Source: Anaerolineaceae bacterium UBA700 (GTDB lineage Bacteria > Chloroflexota > Anaerolineae > Anaerolineales > Anaerolineaceae). Taken from it: a DNA stretch of 24,283 nucleotides. The notes under the pieces were generated by a model that saw only the letters and a list, made by a program, of their open reading frames with translations, made no database searches and had not been told where the DNA came from. The DNA is taken from the NCBI GenBank assembly GCA_002298885.1, contig DBMK01000331.1, positions 4,305 to 28,587 on the forward strand, written 5' to 3'. This document shows, one piece after another, positions 15,549-24,280 of the stretch. Numbering within the stretch: the first letter of the stretch is position 1; every line of letters starts with the position of its first letter. A program made the translations under genes and the position numbers.

Positions 15549-16964
15549 ATGCAAAGATTAAAACCTGAACTGGCTATCCTAATCATCCTCTCCATTCTAC
15601 TGGCTGGGCCGTCACTGACAACCGGCATTGCCAGTCCATCGGCCACGACCATATCCATCAATCCATCGGCGTCCAGTGTAAGCTCCTGTGGTACGCTCGA
15701 CGTGTACGTGGACGTTTCCGGCGTGACAGGATTATACGCCCTGGACGTACGCATAACATTTAACCCTACCGTCGTCGAAGTTGTGGACGCCGACCTTTCC
15801 ACCCCTTCCATTGAGATCGAGCCGGTCAACGATCCTGGATTGAATTTTAAGGCGGGCTTCACCGTGCGCAACGACGTCAATAACGCTGCCGGCACGATCT
15901 GGTACGTAGCAACTCAGACGGCTCCCTCGCTGCCAGCAGCAGGCAGCGGCCACGTTGCCCACATCCGCCTGCGCGCCAGGAACAACGGCATTAGCCCCAT
16001 CTCCCTGGCCGGCGTCCAACTGGCGACGCGCGACGGTGAGCAGATCCCGGCGTCAGCTGTAAATGGTGTCATTACTGCCAGCGCCACGGCCATGCCATCC
16101 TTGAGTATCAGCCGTTTGAACGCCAGCCAGGTGCAGTTGAGCTGGCCCGTGGCCGCCGGAATCTCTCAATACCTCCTTTACCGCAGCACCACCCCGTATT
16201 TCAATCCATCCGGGCCGGCTTACAGGACGTTGACCCCACCAGCTCCGCCCGCCGTCCAGACAGTTAGCGACAGCGTGCTCGGAAATGCAAATACCAATTA
16301 TTTCTATTCCTTGCGCGCCCAGTGCAGCGCCGGCAGGGTAAGCGGCGCGGCCGACCAGGTCGGGAAATTCGAATATGAATTGTTCGAGACCACAGACACC
16401 GATTACACCTGGATCGCTCTCCCGCTGGTCGTTTCGGGACTCAATAAAGCTTCATCCCTGGCTGCACACATTCAAAATAACAGCAGCGGGCCGGTAAGCG
16501 TGCTCACGGTCAGCAATTGGAACAACCAGGCCCAGAGTTTTGAAACTTATTTCCCCCAATTCAACTTCGGCGATTTCAACCTGGCGGTGTCCAATCCATA
16601 CCAGGTGGAAATTGATATCCCCGAGGTGACCTCGGGGTCCGTCGTGTGGTCGTTGGTCGGCGCCCTGCCCCCCATCACCGCGGATATGGTTACGCTGATC
16701 ACGACCGGCGATACCGACTACAACTGGCTCATGCAGCCACTGGACCTTACGGGCATTACCACGGCAGCCAGCCTGGCTGTGCACATCCAATCCAATTCCA
16801 GTGGACCGGTTAGTGTGTTGAGCGCCAGCAAGTGGAATCCGGTCAGCCAGAGCTTCGAAACCTATTTCCCCGAATTTTCATTCGGAGATTTCGCAACTCG
16901 TTTCGGTTATCCGTACCAGGTCGAAGTCGACGTTAAGAATGGCTCGAGCGTCACCTGGCCGTGA
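15549..16964 (+). CDS. Secreted cohesin-FN3 protein with tandem repeat of unknown family
   Basis: The 471-residue protein begins with a signal peptide (hydrophobic 8-20, cleavage near 29). A cohesin-like domain follows (about 34-177), with strands VDVSGVTGLYALDVRITFNP, VVEVVDAD and the later GSGHVAHIRLRARNNG and ISLAGVQL. Next is a fibronectin type III-like domain (about 182-268; VQLSWPVAAGISQYLLYRS). Two copies of a repeat of about 105 residues complete the protein (277-367 and 380-471), each with TDY-x-W, AxH-Q-NSSGPVSVL, SQSFETYFP and FSFGDF elements. No dockerin, membrane anchor or catalytic domain is visible, so it should be released or held by partner binding. It is the first gene of a five-gene, same-strand cluster. 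The ribosome-binding site (AGAAGAG) is weak and about 10 bases from the ATG. Cohesin modules bind dockerins; the partner here would be the protein at 18283. Confidence 0.82.
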   Translation: MQRLKPELAILIILSILLAGPSLTTGIASPSATTISINPSASSVSSCGTLDVYVDVSGVTGLYALDVRITFNPTVVEVVDADLSTPSIEIEPVNDPGLNFKAGFTVRNDVNNAAGTIWYVATQTAPSLPAAGSGHVAHIRLRARNNGISPISLAGVQLATRDGEQIPASAVNGVITASATAMPSLSISRLNASQVQLSWPVAAGISQYLLYRSTTPYFNPSGPAYRTLTPPAPPAVQTVSDSVLGNANTNYFYSLRAQCSAGRVSGAADQVGKFEYELFETTDTDYTWIALPLVVSGLNKASSLAAHIQNNSSGPVSVLTVSNWNNQAQSFETYFPQFNFGDFNLAVSNPYQVEIDIPEVTSGSVVWSLVGALPPITADMVTLITTGDTDYNWLMQPLDLTGITTAASLAVHIQSNSSGPVSVLSASKWNPVSQSFETYFPEFSFGDFATRFGYPYQVEVDVKNGSSVTWP

Positions 16965-17027
16965 TCCTCTTCAGGTACGGGGAAATTTCCCCGGCCTGCT
17001 CGCAGAATCAAATAGGAGTTATGCCTG

Positions 17028-18086
17028 ATGAAAAAGAAACTCGTTCTCAGCCTTTTATTGACCGGTTTATTGACCGTGGGGCTGACGGTGACCGTTCTGG
17101 CCGGTGCTTCCGTGGATTATGGGACCGTTCCCGGTACCCCGCCGGCTGGAAATGTGATTTGGATCGCCTGGCTTGGCGACAGCATGCTGCCAGGCGGATA
17201 TCCTTACCAAATTATGACCGAAGACAGCACCAATTCGAGCGCCGGCACCGACCAGGGCTATGCTCAATTCGGCAGCGCGCCTTCCTGGATCCTTTTCGTA
17301 AGGAATTTCAACAGCCCGGCGCCCATTTCCAATTCTTCGACCGTAACCGTATTGCTTGGAGGACTGAAATCCTATTCTTCCGGATTATGGTCGAGCAGTT
17401 ACGTGTGGACCTCAAGCCAATCGTCGACCAATCATGGGACAGCCGCCGTGTTTAATGGCACAACCCCCATCCCGACCATCACTTCAATCGATATCTCCGG
17501 AAATACGCAGACAGTGCTCTGGACCGGGCCGGCGGGTAAATATCACGTGTATAAATCCACCGTCGCATCTGGCGCCAATAACGGCGCCAGCAATGGGCGC
17601 TACCAATACCTGAAAACGGTCGACGCCCCAAGCGGGGCTGGCAGCATGGAGGACGTCGAGGCGGCCAAAGCCTGGTACATCGTCATCCACGCCACCACCG
17701 CCGGCGCAATCGATGGCTGCCACAGCGAAGAGGCCAGCCCCACGGCAGTGGAACTGACGGATTTCTCCAGCGGCCTGCAGTCCAGCCAACCCTCCGTCCG
17801 TCTCGATTGGAGCACGTCCTCCGAGATCAACGTGATCGGCTTCAACGTTTACCGCAACGAATTTCCCCTCGGCAGCCGCCAAAAGATCAACGCTGCGCTC
17901 ATCCCTGCGTCTCATTTTGGTGAATCGACACGGGGGCTTTATTCCTACGTCGATGCGGACGTGCAGCGCTTCAACTCCTACGAATATTGGATTGAAATCG
18001 TCAAAACGGACCGCCAGCCGGCGCTGGTTGGGCCGCTGCAGGTAATGGTAAACGGATACTATTTCCTGCCGACCATCCGTAATTAA
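17028..18086 (+). CDS. Secreted protein of unknown function with C-terminal FN3-like domain
   Basis: The function is not recognised. The 352 residues start with MKKK, a hydrophobic core and LAG, a clear signal peptide (cut near 26). The next 120 residues are rich in Ser, Thr, Gly and aromatic residues, with no known motif. Two beta-sandwich-like parts follow: ITSIDISGNTQTVLWTGPAGKYHVYKS (about 151-177), and near the end VRLDWSTSSEINVIGFNVYRNE (257-278) with a closing VGPLQVMVNGYYFLP. The latter is typical of FN3-like domains often found at the end of secreted bacterial proteins. No cohesin, dockerin or anchor is seen. It lies 63 bases after the cohesin-FN3 gene and has AGGAG 9 bases before the ATG. 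An out-of-frame ATG at 17021 is ignored. Confidence 0.75.
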   Translation: MKKKLVLSLLLTGLLTVGLTVTVLAGASVDYGTVPGTPPAGNVIWIAWLGDSMLPGGYPYQIMTEDSTNSSAGTDQGYAQFGSAPSWILFVRNFNSPAPISNSSTVTVLLGGLKSYSSGLWSSSYVWTSSQSSTNHGTAAVFNGTTPIPTITSIDISGNTQTVLWTGPAGKYHVYKSTVASGANNGASNGRYQYLKTVDAPSGAGSMEDVEAAKAWYIVIHATTAGAIDGCHSEEASPTAVELTDFSSGLQSSQPSVRLDWSTSSEINVIGFNVYRNEFPLGSRQKINAALIPASHFGESTRGLYSYVDADVQRFNSYEYWIEIVKTDRQPALVGPLQVMVNGYYFLPTIRN

Positions 18087-18282
18087 ACCAGGTAATTTCC
18101 AGACCGCGGCTAAATAAATGCCGCAGGCCTGGTCATCTCAATGGGCGCTTATAGCCCTGAATATACGGGAGGGATTTGAAAAATCAAAGGATCGGCCGTT
18201 CGATACGGCTCAGCATCGCAGCAGCGTGTACGCTAAACCTGTCCAGAAAGCACGGATAGGATCTAACCATGGGAGGGAAAAA

Positions 18283-21200
18283 GTGAAACAAACCAGTTGG
18301 GCTTCAAAGCTTCCTTTTCTTGCAATCGTAACGATTCTTGTTCTTATGCTTGGACTGATGCCCGTTCCTGAAGTCCACGCGGCGTCAATTTGTGTCTCTC
18401 AAAATGTGGCAGACGGTTGTTACACCAGTATCCAGGCAGCCGTTGATGCAGCCGCTGACGGAGACACGATCAACGTTCAACCCGGCACATTTCTTGAACA
18501 GGTGACGCTCAATAAAAGTGTGCACCTGGTTGGCGCGGGGGCCGGGGTGAGCATTATCAAGGCTCCGGCAACTTTACCGCCATCATCCAGCCAAACCTCG
18601 GTCATCGTTAACATCGCCGGCAGCGGGGTGAATGCTGAACTGGCCGGGTTTACCGTGACTGGGCCAGGGCCTGTAGCCTGCGGAAGCATCTCGGCCGGCA
18701 TCGTCGTGCGCGATGGGGCGAATGCAGCCATCCATAACAACACCATCCAGGACGTACGCGATTCGACCTTCAGCGGCTGCCAGAATGGAGTTGCTTTACT
18801 CGTTGGACGGCAGGCTTGGTCCACTTTCGGGACGGCAACCATTGCCGACAACACCATCACCGGCTATCAAAAAGGCGGCATCGTTATCGACAACACCGGC
18901 TCGAACGCCACCATCACCAACAACGTGGTGACCGGCGCCGGCAACACGGCGGTAACTGCTCAGAACGGCATCCAGATCAGCCGCGGCGCAACTGCGACTT
19001 TGAGCGGAAACACGGTCAGCGGCAACAGTTTCCACCTGGCCGGGAACGGCTGGGATTGGGGCGCGGGCGGTATTTTGTTGTACCAATCAGGCGCGGTGAC
19101 CCTATCAGGTGGGAATACAATTTCGGGCAACGACCAGAACCTGTATATCGAAAGCGGTTCGGGTGCGGTCACCCTGGGAGCCGAGACTTTTGGCGGCTCC
19201 GCCGCACCGGCAGGGACGGGTTTCGACATCTATAATAACGGCGCCGCCGCAATCGACGCCACCCAGGTGACGTTCACCGGCGCAGCAGACGGGTTCGCCG
19301 TTGAGGACCGGGTCTTCCATAAGCTTAACGATGCGGCCCTTGGCCTGGTGACCTGGTCGGCAAACAACGTCTTCGTCACCCCCGCCAGCGGCAGCATCCA
19401 GCGCGCTATCGATGCAGCCAGCGCCGGCGGCACCGTTAATGTGGCGGCCGGGATCTACAAGGAAAATGTCATCGTCAACAAGACCCTGACGCTTGCAGGC
19501 GCAGGCTCAGCCAACACGATCCTCCAGCCGGCAATCTCCAATACATACTGCGCCGAAAGTGCATCGTTGTGCAGTGGAGCCAGCAATGTCATCCTCGTGC
19601 AGGCCAACGGGGTCGTCATCCACGACCTGGCCATCGACGGCGATAACCCCGATCTGGCAACCGGCTTCAACAGCGGCGGCGCCAACATCGACGCCCGCAA
19701 CGGGATTATCACGGACCACACTGCCGGTGTATTCAACGGTCTGGAAGTCCACCACGTGGCCGTTCGCAACATCTTCCTGCGCGGGATTTACGCCTCCAGC
19801 GGCGGTTCCTTCAACCTGCACGACAATAGCGTCACCAATGTTCAGGCTGACCCTGCGTCAATCGCCATCTTTGCGTACGGTGGCGGGCCGGGCATCATCG
19901 CTAACAACACCGTTTCCTACGCTAACGATGCAATCAGCGCCAACCACTCCAAAGGCGTCCAGTTCCTCAACAACACCATCACCCACTCGCAGAGCGGCAT
20001 CCACACGGATAACGCCGGTGATGGCGGCGGGACGGCGGACCTGATCCAGGACAACACGGTCAGCGACTGCACGCCCGGTGGCTATGGCGTGTGGACCTTC
20101 GTCCCGTACATTGCCCCCACGGTCAACCGCAACACCATCAGCAACTGCTCCATCGGCCTTTCAGCCTGGGGCCAGGGCGCGGCCGTAACAACCGCATTCA
20201 CCAACAACACCGTCAACGGTCCGGCCAAGGAAAAAGACAGTGTCGGCGCCTACATCACGACCGACCTAATCAATTGGGGATACTCGGATATCGCCGTCGC
20301 ATTCAGCGACAACATCATCAGTGGCAATGAAACCGGCGTTTACCTGACCGCGGACCAGCAGTCCTGGAACCCCGAGCCGTACGTCCTCAAGGCGATCCAG
20401 GCGAACTTCGCCAGGAACCAGATCACCGGAAACACGACCGCCTACGAGAACAAGACGACGACCCCGATGAATTTCGAATCCAACTGGTGGGGGCTTGCGA
20501 CCGGCCCGGTAACTGCGGAAATCAAAGGCCCCATCGATTACGACCCATGGTGTGGCAATGCAGCCTGCACGTTCACCATCGGCTCCACGGGCGGAACGGT
20601 TGTGGTCCCGCCGGGTACGAGCGCTGCGGATATCCAGGCATTGATCAACGGCGCCCCTTACGGTACCACCATCGTCCTGCCCGCCGAACCGATCAGCGGG
20701 AGCGGCGGGTTTACCATCCCGCACCCAGGGATCACCATCAAGCTGGCGGACGGAACGGTCATCCAGAACAGCTCGCCCTGTTTTATCGTGGCGGCAAATG
20801 ACACCACCATCACTTCCACCTCACCCCTTGGCGCAAAATGCGTTCCCACTAACGGCGCCAGCGGCATCGTAGTCAACGATGGCATCCAGAACCTGGTGAT
20901 TAACGGCATCGACTTCGATGGCAGCAGCCAGGCCACCGCCGACGGCATCCACTTTGCCGGCGCTGTCGCCAACCTGCAAATCATCGATAACTCCTTCCAC
21001 GACCTGGACGGCAGCGGGATCAGCTTTGCAGCGGTTCCCACCGGTACACCGGTCGACATCCAGGGCAACCTTTTCAAGAATAACGCCGGCTTCGGCGTCA
21101 GCGCGCCGGGCGACGTAAACGTCAGTTACAACGCCTGGGGCAGCTCCGGCGGACCAAACGGCGCCGGCGGAGATGGGGTATCCCCCGCCATCACATCGTT

Positions 21201-22131
21201 CACCCCCTGGACGCACGTCAGCCTTTCGATGACTTCCAGCGGATCGCCCATAGCGAACAACGTGACCGTAGGCGGCACGATCACCTACACCATCGCCATG
21301 GACGCGCAGCAGGTGATGGGCGTCGATTTCGCCCTGCTCTACCCCGCCTCGAAGCTGTCTGTCGTTTCGACGACTATCGGCTCGGTTTGGGGCGGCACCG
21401 GCACGCTCGATACGACCCAGCCGGGGAAGATCGCCTTCCACGGCACCGCGCCGCTCAACCAACCGGCTGTCCCGATCACCGGGAATGCCGTGACCGTATA
21501 CAGCGTCACTTTCAGCGGCCTGGCAGCCGAAAGCGCCCCGAACAACCTCGACCTGGTTGAGAGCGGCGCAACCTTCGCCATGGCGCCGACCAGCGGGCCA
21601 TCCACCAGCATCTACGCCGCTGCCATCACGGATGGGAGCGTTAGAGTCAACGCCACGTACGCGGTAACCGGTGTCGTTTCACTGCAAGGGCGGGTTGACC
21701 GTTCCGGCGTCGTAGTGACGCTGCTCCTCGGAGCCGGTCAGGGCTACGGGCCTTACCCTGCCACATCGACCAATAACCTGGGCAGCAACCTGAGCTTCGG
21801 AGTTGTGGTCAACGACGTTTACCAGATCACGACGAACATGGCGCGCTACCTCGACGTCACCGACGCGCTGAATAAGACCAAAGTGATCGATGACAGCCAT
21901 ACCACCCTGGCTGCGTTGGAATTGAAGGGCGGCGATGCCAACGACGATAACGTAATCGGCATCGTAGACGCAGGCATTATCGGCGGTCAATACGGCCTCA
22001 GCGGGGCCGCGATCACCGTGCCTGGCGCCGACGTAAACTACTCGGGCAAGGTCGATATCTTCGACCTGGCGCTGATGGGCGGCAACTATGGCCTGAATTC
22101 AGCAACCGCATACGGTTCCTGGGTGCCCTAA
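18283..22131 (+). CDS. Large secreted beta-helix protein with cohesin-like domain and C-terminal dockerin
   Basis: The reading frame is open from 18118, but GTG at 18283 has GGGAGG 6-11 bases before it and leads straight into a signal peptide (1-33, cut at VHA). The 1282-residue protein then has three related right-handed parallel beta-helix modules: about 34-363, 364-770 and 770-975. Each opens with a similar cap (SIQAAVDAAADGDTINV, SIQRAIDAASAGGTVNV, DIQALINGAPYGTTIVL). Their NNTI-type turns resemble pectate-lyase-like and adhesin-like coils. No lyase catalytic residues could be assigned. Residues 979-1123 resemble a cohesin domain, and 1126-1215 a carboxypeptidase regulatory-like beta-sandwich. 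The end is a dockerin pair: GDANDDNVIGIVDAGIIGGQYG (D1218, N1220, D1222, D1229) and DVNYSGKVDIFDLALMGGNYG (D1250, N1252, S1254, D1261), the F-hand pattern of type I dockerins. It is likely the docked partner of the anchored cohesins downstream. Confidence 0.85.
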   Translation: MKQTSWASKLPFLAIVTILVLMLGLMPVPEVHAASICVSQNVADGCYTSIQAAVDAAADGDTINVQPGTFLEQVTLNKSVHLVGAGAGVSIIKAPATLPPSSSQTSVIVNIAGSGVNAELAGFTVTGPGPVACGSISAGIVVRDGANAAIHNNTIQDVRDSTFSGCQNGVALLVGRQAWSTFGTATIADNTITGYQKGGIVIDNTGSNATITNNVVTGAGNTAVTAQNGIQISRGATATLSGNTVSGNSFHLAGNGWDWGAGGILLYQSGAVTLSGGNTISGNDQNLYIESGSGAVTLGAETFGGSAAPAGTGFDIYNNGAAAIDATQVTFTGAADGFAVEDRVFHKLNDAALGLVTWSANNVFVTPASGSIQRAIDAASAGGTVNVAAGIYKENVIVNKTLTLAGAGSANTILQPAISNTYCAESASLCSGASNVILVQANGVVIHDLAIDGDNPDLATGFNSGGANIDARNGIITDHTAGVFNGLEVHHVAVRNIFLRGIYASSGGSFNLHDNSVTNVQADPASIAIFAYGGGPGIIANNTVSYANDAISANHSKGVQFLNNTITHSQSGIHTDNAGDGGGTADLIQDNTVSDCTPGGYGVWTFVPYIAPTVNRNTISNCSIGLSAWGQGAAVTTAFTNNTVNGPAKEKDSVGAYITTDLINWGYSDIAVAFSDNIISGNETGVYLTADQQSWNPEPYVLKAIQANFARNQITGNTTAYENKTTTPMNFESNWWGLATGPVTAEIKGPIDYDPWCGNAACTFTIGSTGGTVVVPPGTSAADIQALINGAPYGTTIVLPAEPISGSGGFTIPHPGITIKLADGTVIQNSSPCFIVAANDTTITSTSPLGAKCVPTNGASGIVVNDGIQNLVINGIDFDGSSQATADGIHFAGAVANLQIIDNSFHDLDGSGISFAAVPTGTPVDIQGNLFKNNAGFGVSAPGDVNVSYNAWGSSGGPNGAGGDGVSPAITSFTPWTHVSLSMTSSGSPIANNVTVGGTITYTIAMDAQQVMGVDFALLYPASKLSVVSTTIGSVWGGTGTLDTTQPGKIAFHGTAPLNQPAVPITGNAVTVYSVTFSGLAAESAPNNLDLVESGATFAMAPTSGPSTSIYAAAITDGSVRVNATYAVTGVVSLQGRVDRSGVVVTLLLGAGQGYGPYPATSTNNLGSNLSFGVVVNDVYQITTNMARYLDVTDALNKTKVIDDSHTTLAALELKGGDANDDNVIGIVDAGIIGGQYGLSGAAITVPGADVNYSGKVDIFDLALMGGNYGLNSATAYGSWVP

Positions 22132-22146
22132 TCTACCATGAATCAA

Positions 22147-22177
22147 CGGCTGGCAGGGGATGTCTCCCTGCCAGCCG
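22147..22177 (+). terminator. Strong hairpin after the beta-helix gene
   Basis: A 12-pair perfect stem (22147-22158 with 22166-22177) and a 7-base loop lie 16 bases after the stop codon. No T-run follows, so it may partly terminate or protect the message and lower expression of the two cohesin genes downstream. Confidence 0.5.
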
Positions 22178-22229
22178 GAATTAATACGCTCAAGTAATAT
22201 CGCTTGCAGTTTCTCATCGGTGTTTATTC

Positions 22230-23249
22230 ATGCGTAATCCTCCAAAATTACTCCTGGTTTCCATCTTCCTCAGCCTTTTAGCAGGCCTGTTACCCATCCG
22301 CAGCGCCTGGGCGCAAAGCGCAGCCGCTATAAGCATTGATCCGCCGGCCTTCCAGGTTGGCGTGAATACTGATACGACGGTGAACGTCAAGGTCAACGGG
22401 GTAGCCGACCTTTATGCATTCGACATCGTCATCCACTTTGACCCGGGGGTTCTGGCGGTGACCCAGGTATCCGCCGGCAGTTTCCTCGACCGGGGATTCG
22501 TGATCCTCAACGAGATCGATGCCCAAGCCGGCGTCATCCACTTTGCCACTACCCAGCTCAATCCTAGCCTGCCGAAATCCGGAGAAGGCTTTCTGCTGGC
22601 GATCACGCTGCACGGTATTAAATCCGGAACGGCGGGGCTTGAAATCGCCTCCGTGCAGCTTGCTGGGCAGGATGGTCAGTTGGCCGCACCTGAGCTACAG
22701 GGAGGCTCGGTCGAGGTGATCGATTCAGCGACCGCGGTTCCTCAGCCCACGGATACCCCTACCCCTACCGCCACAGCATCAGCAACTTCCCGGCCGACGG
22801 ATACTCCAACGTCGCGCCCCTCCCCTACTCCCACAGTGCGGCCGACTGAAGATCAAGTGGCACAGGCTACAGCCACGCTCCTTGCACCAACCGTGCTCGT
22901 CCCTTCGTCCTCCCCAACGCAGCCGCATTCATCCCAGACCCCTGCCCTGAATCCGGGCGGATCGGATGCCATCCAGCTGGCCGGTGGCAAAGGCGGCGAT
23001 AAAGCCCCCACCCCCACCGGCATATCCACATCAAAGACAAACAAGCCTGAAACGGCTCAACATAAAAGTGCAACACCTGAATTCATTGCATTATCAAATT
23101 CGCCGATAACGGCCGACCCTGCCCCTCAAAGTGAAGACCCGATAATTTGGGTCGTCCTCGGCATCATGGGGTTAGCCTCACTTTTATTGCTGGCAGGTAT
23201 TGCGCGCAATTACCGGCGGCGAGCCATTCGCCGGAATACTGGCCGGTGA
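22230..23249 (+). CDS. Membrane-anchored cohesin-domain protein, long stalk
   Basis: The 339-residue protein has a signal peptide (1-29, cleavage near AWA-QS). A single cohesin-like domain follows (about 33-166), with ISIDPPAFQVGVN, VNVKVNGVADLYAFDIVIHFDP and FLLAITLHGIKSG, the strand pattern of cohesins. A Pro/Thr/Ser-rich stalk (about 168-305, TDTPTPTATA style) leads to a membrane segment (about 306-325) and a short cytoplasmic tail rich in Arg (RRRAIRRNTGR). This is a type I membrane protein that would display the cohesin outside on a flexible arm. It is close in layout to the 302-residue neighbour. It lies 98 bases after the beta-helix/dockerin gene. No clear ribosome-binding site precedes the ATG. 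Confidence 0.82.
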   Translation: MRNPPKLLLVSIFLSLLAGLLPIRSAWAQSAAAISIDPPAFQVGVNTDTTVNVKVNGVADLYAFDIVIHFDPGVLAVTQVSAGSFLDRGFVILNEIDAQAGVIHFATTQLNPSLPKSGEGFLLAITLHGIKSGTAGLEIASVQLAGQDGQLAAPELQGGSVEVIDSATAVPQPTDTPTPTATASATSRPTDTPTSRPSPTPTVRPTEDQVAQATATLLAPTVLVPSSSPTQPHSSQTPALNPGGSDAIQLAGGKGGDKAPTPTGISTSKTNKPETAQHKSATPEFIALSNSPITADPAPQSEDPIIWVVLGIMGLASLLLLAGIARNYRRRAIRRNTGR

Positions 23250-23313
23250 TATTCCTAAAATCCTTGCCTAAAGCACCAAAGACTTATCGGAACTATTAAA
23301 GGAGCAATCACTC

Positions 23314-24222
23314 ATGAATCATTTCAAATTTACATATTTGATCACCAGTCTTCTGGTATGCCTGGCAATTTCCGCAGCCTCTTCCACCATCGTGCTGGCA
23401 AGCGCTCAGACAGCCGCCCTCGCTTTCACTCCACAAGAGGCTGTAGTGGCGCTGGATTCGACTAGCGAGATCGGGGTTGAAATCCGAAACGTCGATGGGC
23501 TGTATGCTTTCGACCTCTCGATCCATTACGATCCTGCTGCCGTCGAGGTGGTGGATGCGGACCCGGCCGCGCCGGGGATCCAGGTTTTACAGGGCGCCTT
23601 TCTAGAAGGCGGGCTGGTAGTTAAGAATGAGGTAGATTCGGAGCGGGGGACGATCGATTACATCATGACCCAGCTCAATCCAAGCCAGCCCAAGAGCGGC
23701 ACTGGCAACCTGCTGGTCCTTCGCCTGCGCGGGAAGCAGGAAGGGAAATCCTCACTGAGCGTGGAAAAGATCCAGCTTTCCAGCCGCGCTGGACTGGAAA
23801 TCCCGGTAACGGCTGCTTCCGGTGACGTCTCGATCACAAAAGATGCCTTGACCGGGCCGACTTCTACGCCCCTGCCGGTGAGCACGCCCCTGGTCCAATG
23901 GACGCCGGACCCAGCCTCTGCCGATGCGGCTCAGGCGCCGGCCTCCACCCTGGTCCCAACCCAGGTCCTGCCGGGCGCTGCCGACACCGCCACTGCCCAG
24001 CCGGCAGAACTGGCAGCGCAAGCCACGCCGGAAACCGGCCTGACCGCGACCGCTTCGCCTTCTGTGCCCGGTGACTCTACCGTGGCCTCCGTACCTTCTC
24101 CTGTCCCCTTCCAACCCCAGGCGTCATCCCAGGCCGGTTCGAGCAGTTGGATCTTTGTCGGCCTGGGCGCAATCGTCCTGACCGCCCTATTCGCCATCTG
24201 GCTGCGCTCGCGGAAACTCTAA
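23314..24222 (+). CDS. Membrane-anchored cohesin-domain protein, shorter stalk
   Basis: The 302-residue protein has a signal peptide (about 1-30). A cohesin-like domain follows (about 35-176), with strands VEIRNVDGLYAFDLSIHYDP, AVEVVDADP, TGNLLVLRLRGKQEGKS and LSVEKIQLSS. An Ala/Thr/Pro/Ser stalk (about 180-276), a hydrophobic segment (about 278-297) and a short basic tail (RSRKL) complete it. The LYAFD signature is shared with the 339-residue neighbour and, as LYALD, with the protein at 15549, so the three cohesins are one family. It has AAAGGAG 9 bases before its ATG, follows the neighbour by 64 bases and ends 16 bases before a strong terminator, so it is the last gene of the cluster. No sortase motif is present. 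Confidence 0.84.
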   Translation: MNHFKFTYLITSLLVCLAISAASSTIVLASAQTAALAFTPQEAVVALDSTSEIGVEIRNVDGLYAFDLSIHYDPAAVEVVDADPAAPGIQVLQGAFLEGGLVVKNEVDSERGTIDYIMTQLNPSQPKSGTGNLLVLRLRGKQEGKSSLSVEKIQLSSRAGLEIPVTAASGDVSITKDALTGPTSTPLPVSTPLVQWTPDPASADAAQAPASTLVPTQVLPGAADTATAQPAELAAQATPETGLTATASPSVPGDSTVASVPSPVPFQPQASSQAGSSSWIFVGLGAIVLTALFAIWLRSRKL

Positions 24223-24238
24223 CCAGTATAAATTGCAT

Positions 24239-24280
24239 AAAAATAGAGCTCCGGCTGCGTGCAGCCGGAGCTCTATTTTT
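24239..24280. terminator. Strong bidirectional terminator closing the cohesin cluster
   Basis: A perfect 20-base inverted repeat (arms 24239-24258 and 24261-24280) has a GC-rich core and T-rich ends on both strands (TATTTTT). It folds as a long hairpin with a CGTG loop and marks the end of the five-gene cluster. Confidence 0.9.

Noticed and set aside
18118..18282. In-frame N-terminal extension of the beta-helix protein from ATG 18118
   Set aside because: It would bury the signal peptide behind 55 residues of low-quality sequence, and the GTG at 18283 has a strong, well-placed ribosome-binding site.
18385..21210. Pectate lyase or other polysaccharide lyase activity of the beta-helix protein
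   Set aside because: The helix repeats are general; no characteristic catalytic Arg/Lys or calcium-binding Asp cluster of lyases could be assigned.
18283..22131. Reading the cluster as a true cellulosome
   Set aside because: No glycoside hydrolase, carbohydrate-binding module or multi-cohesin scaffoldin is present; only the cohesin/dockerin parts are shared.
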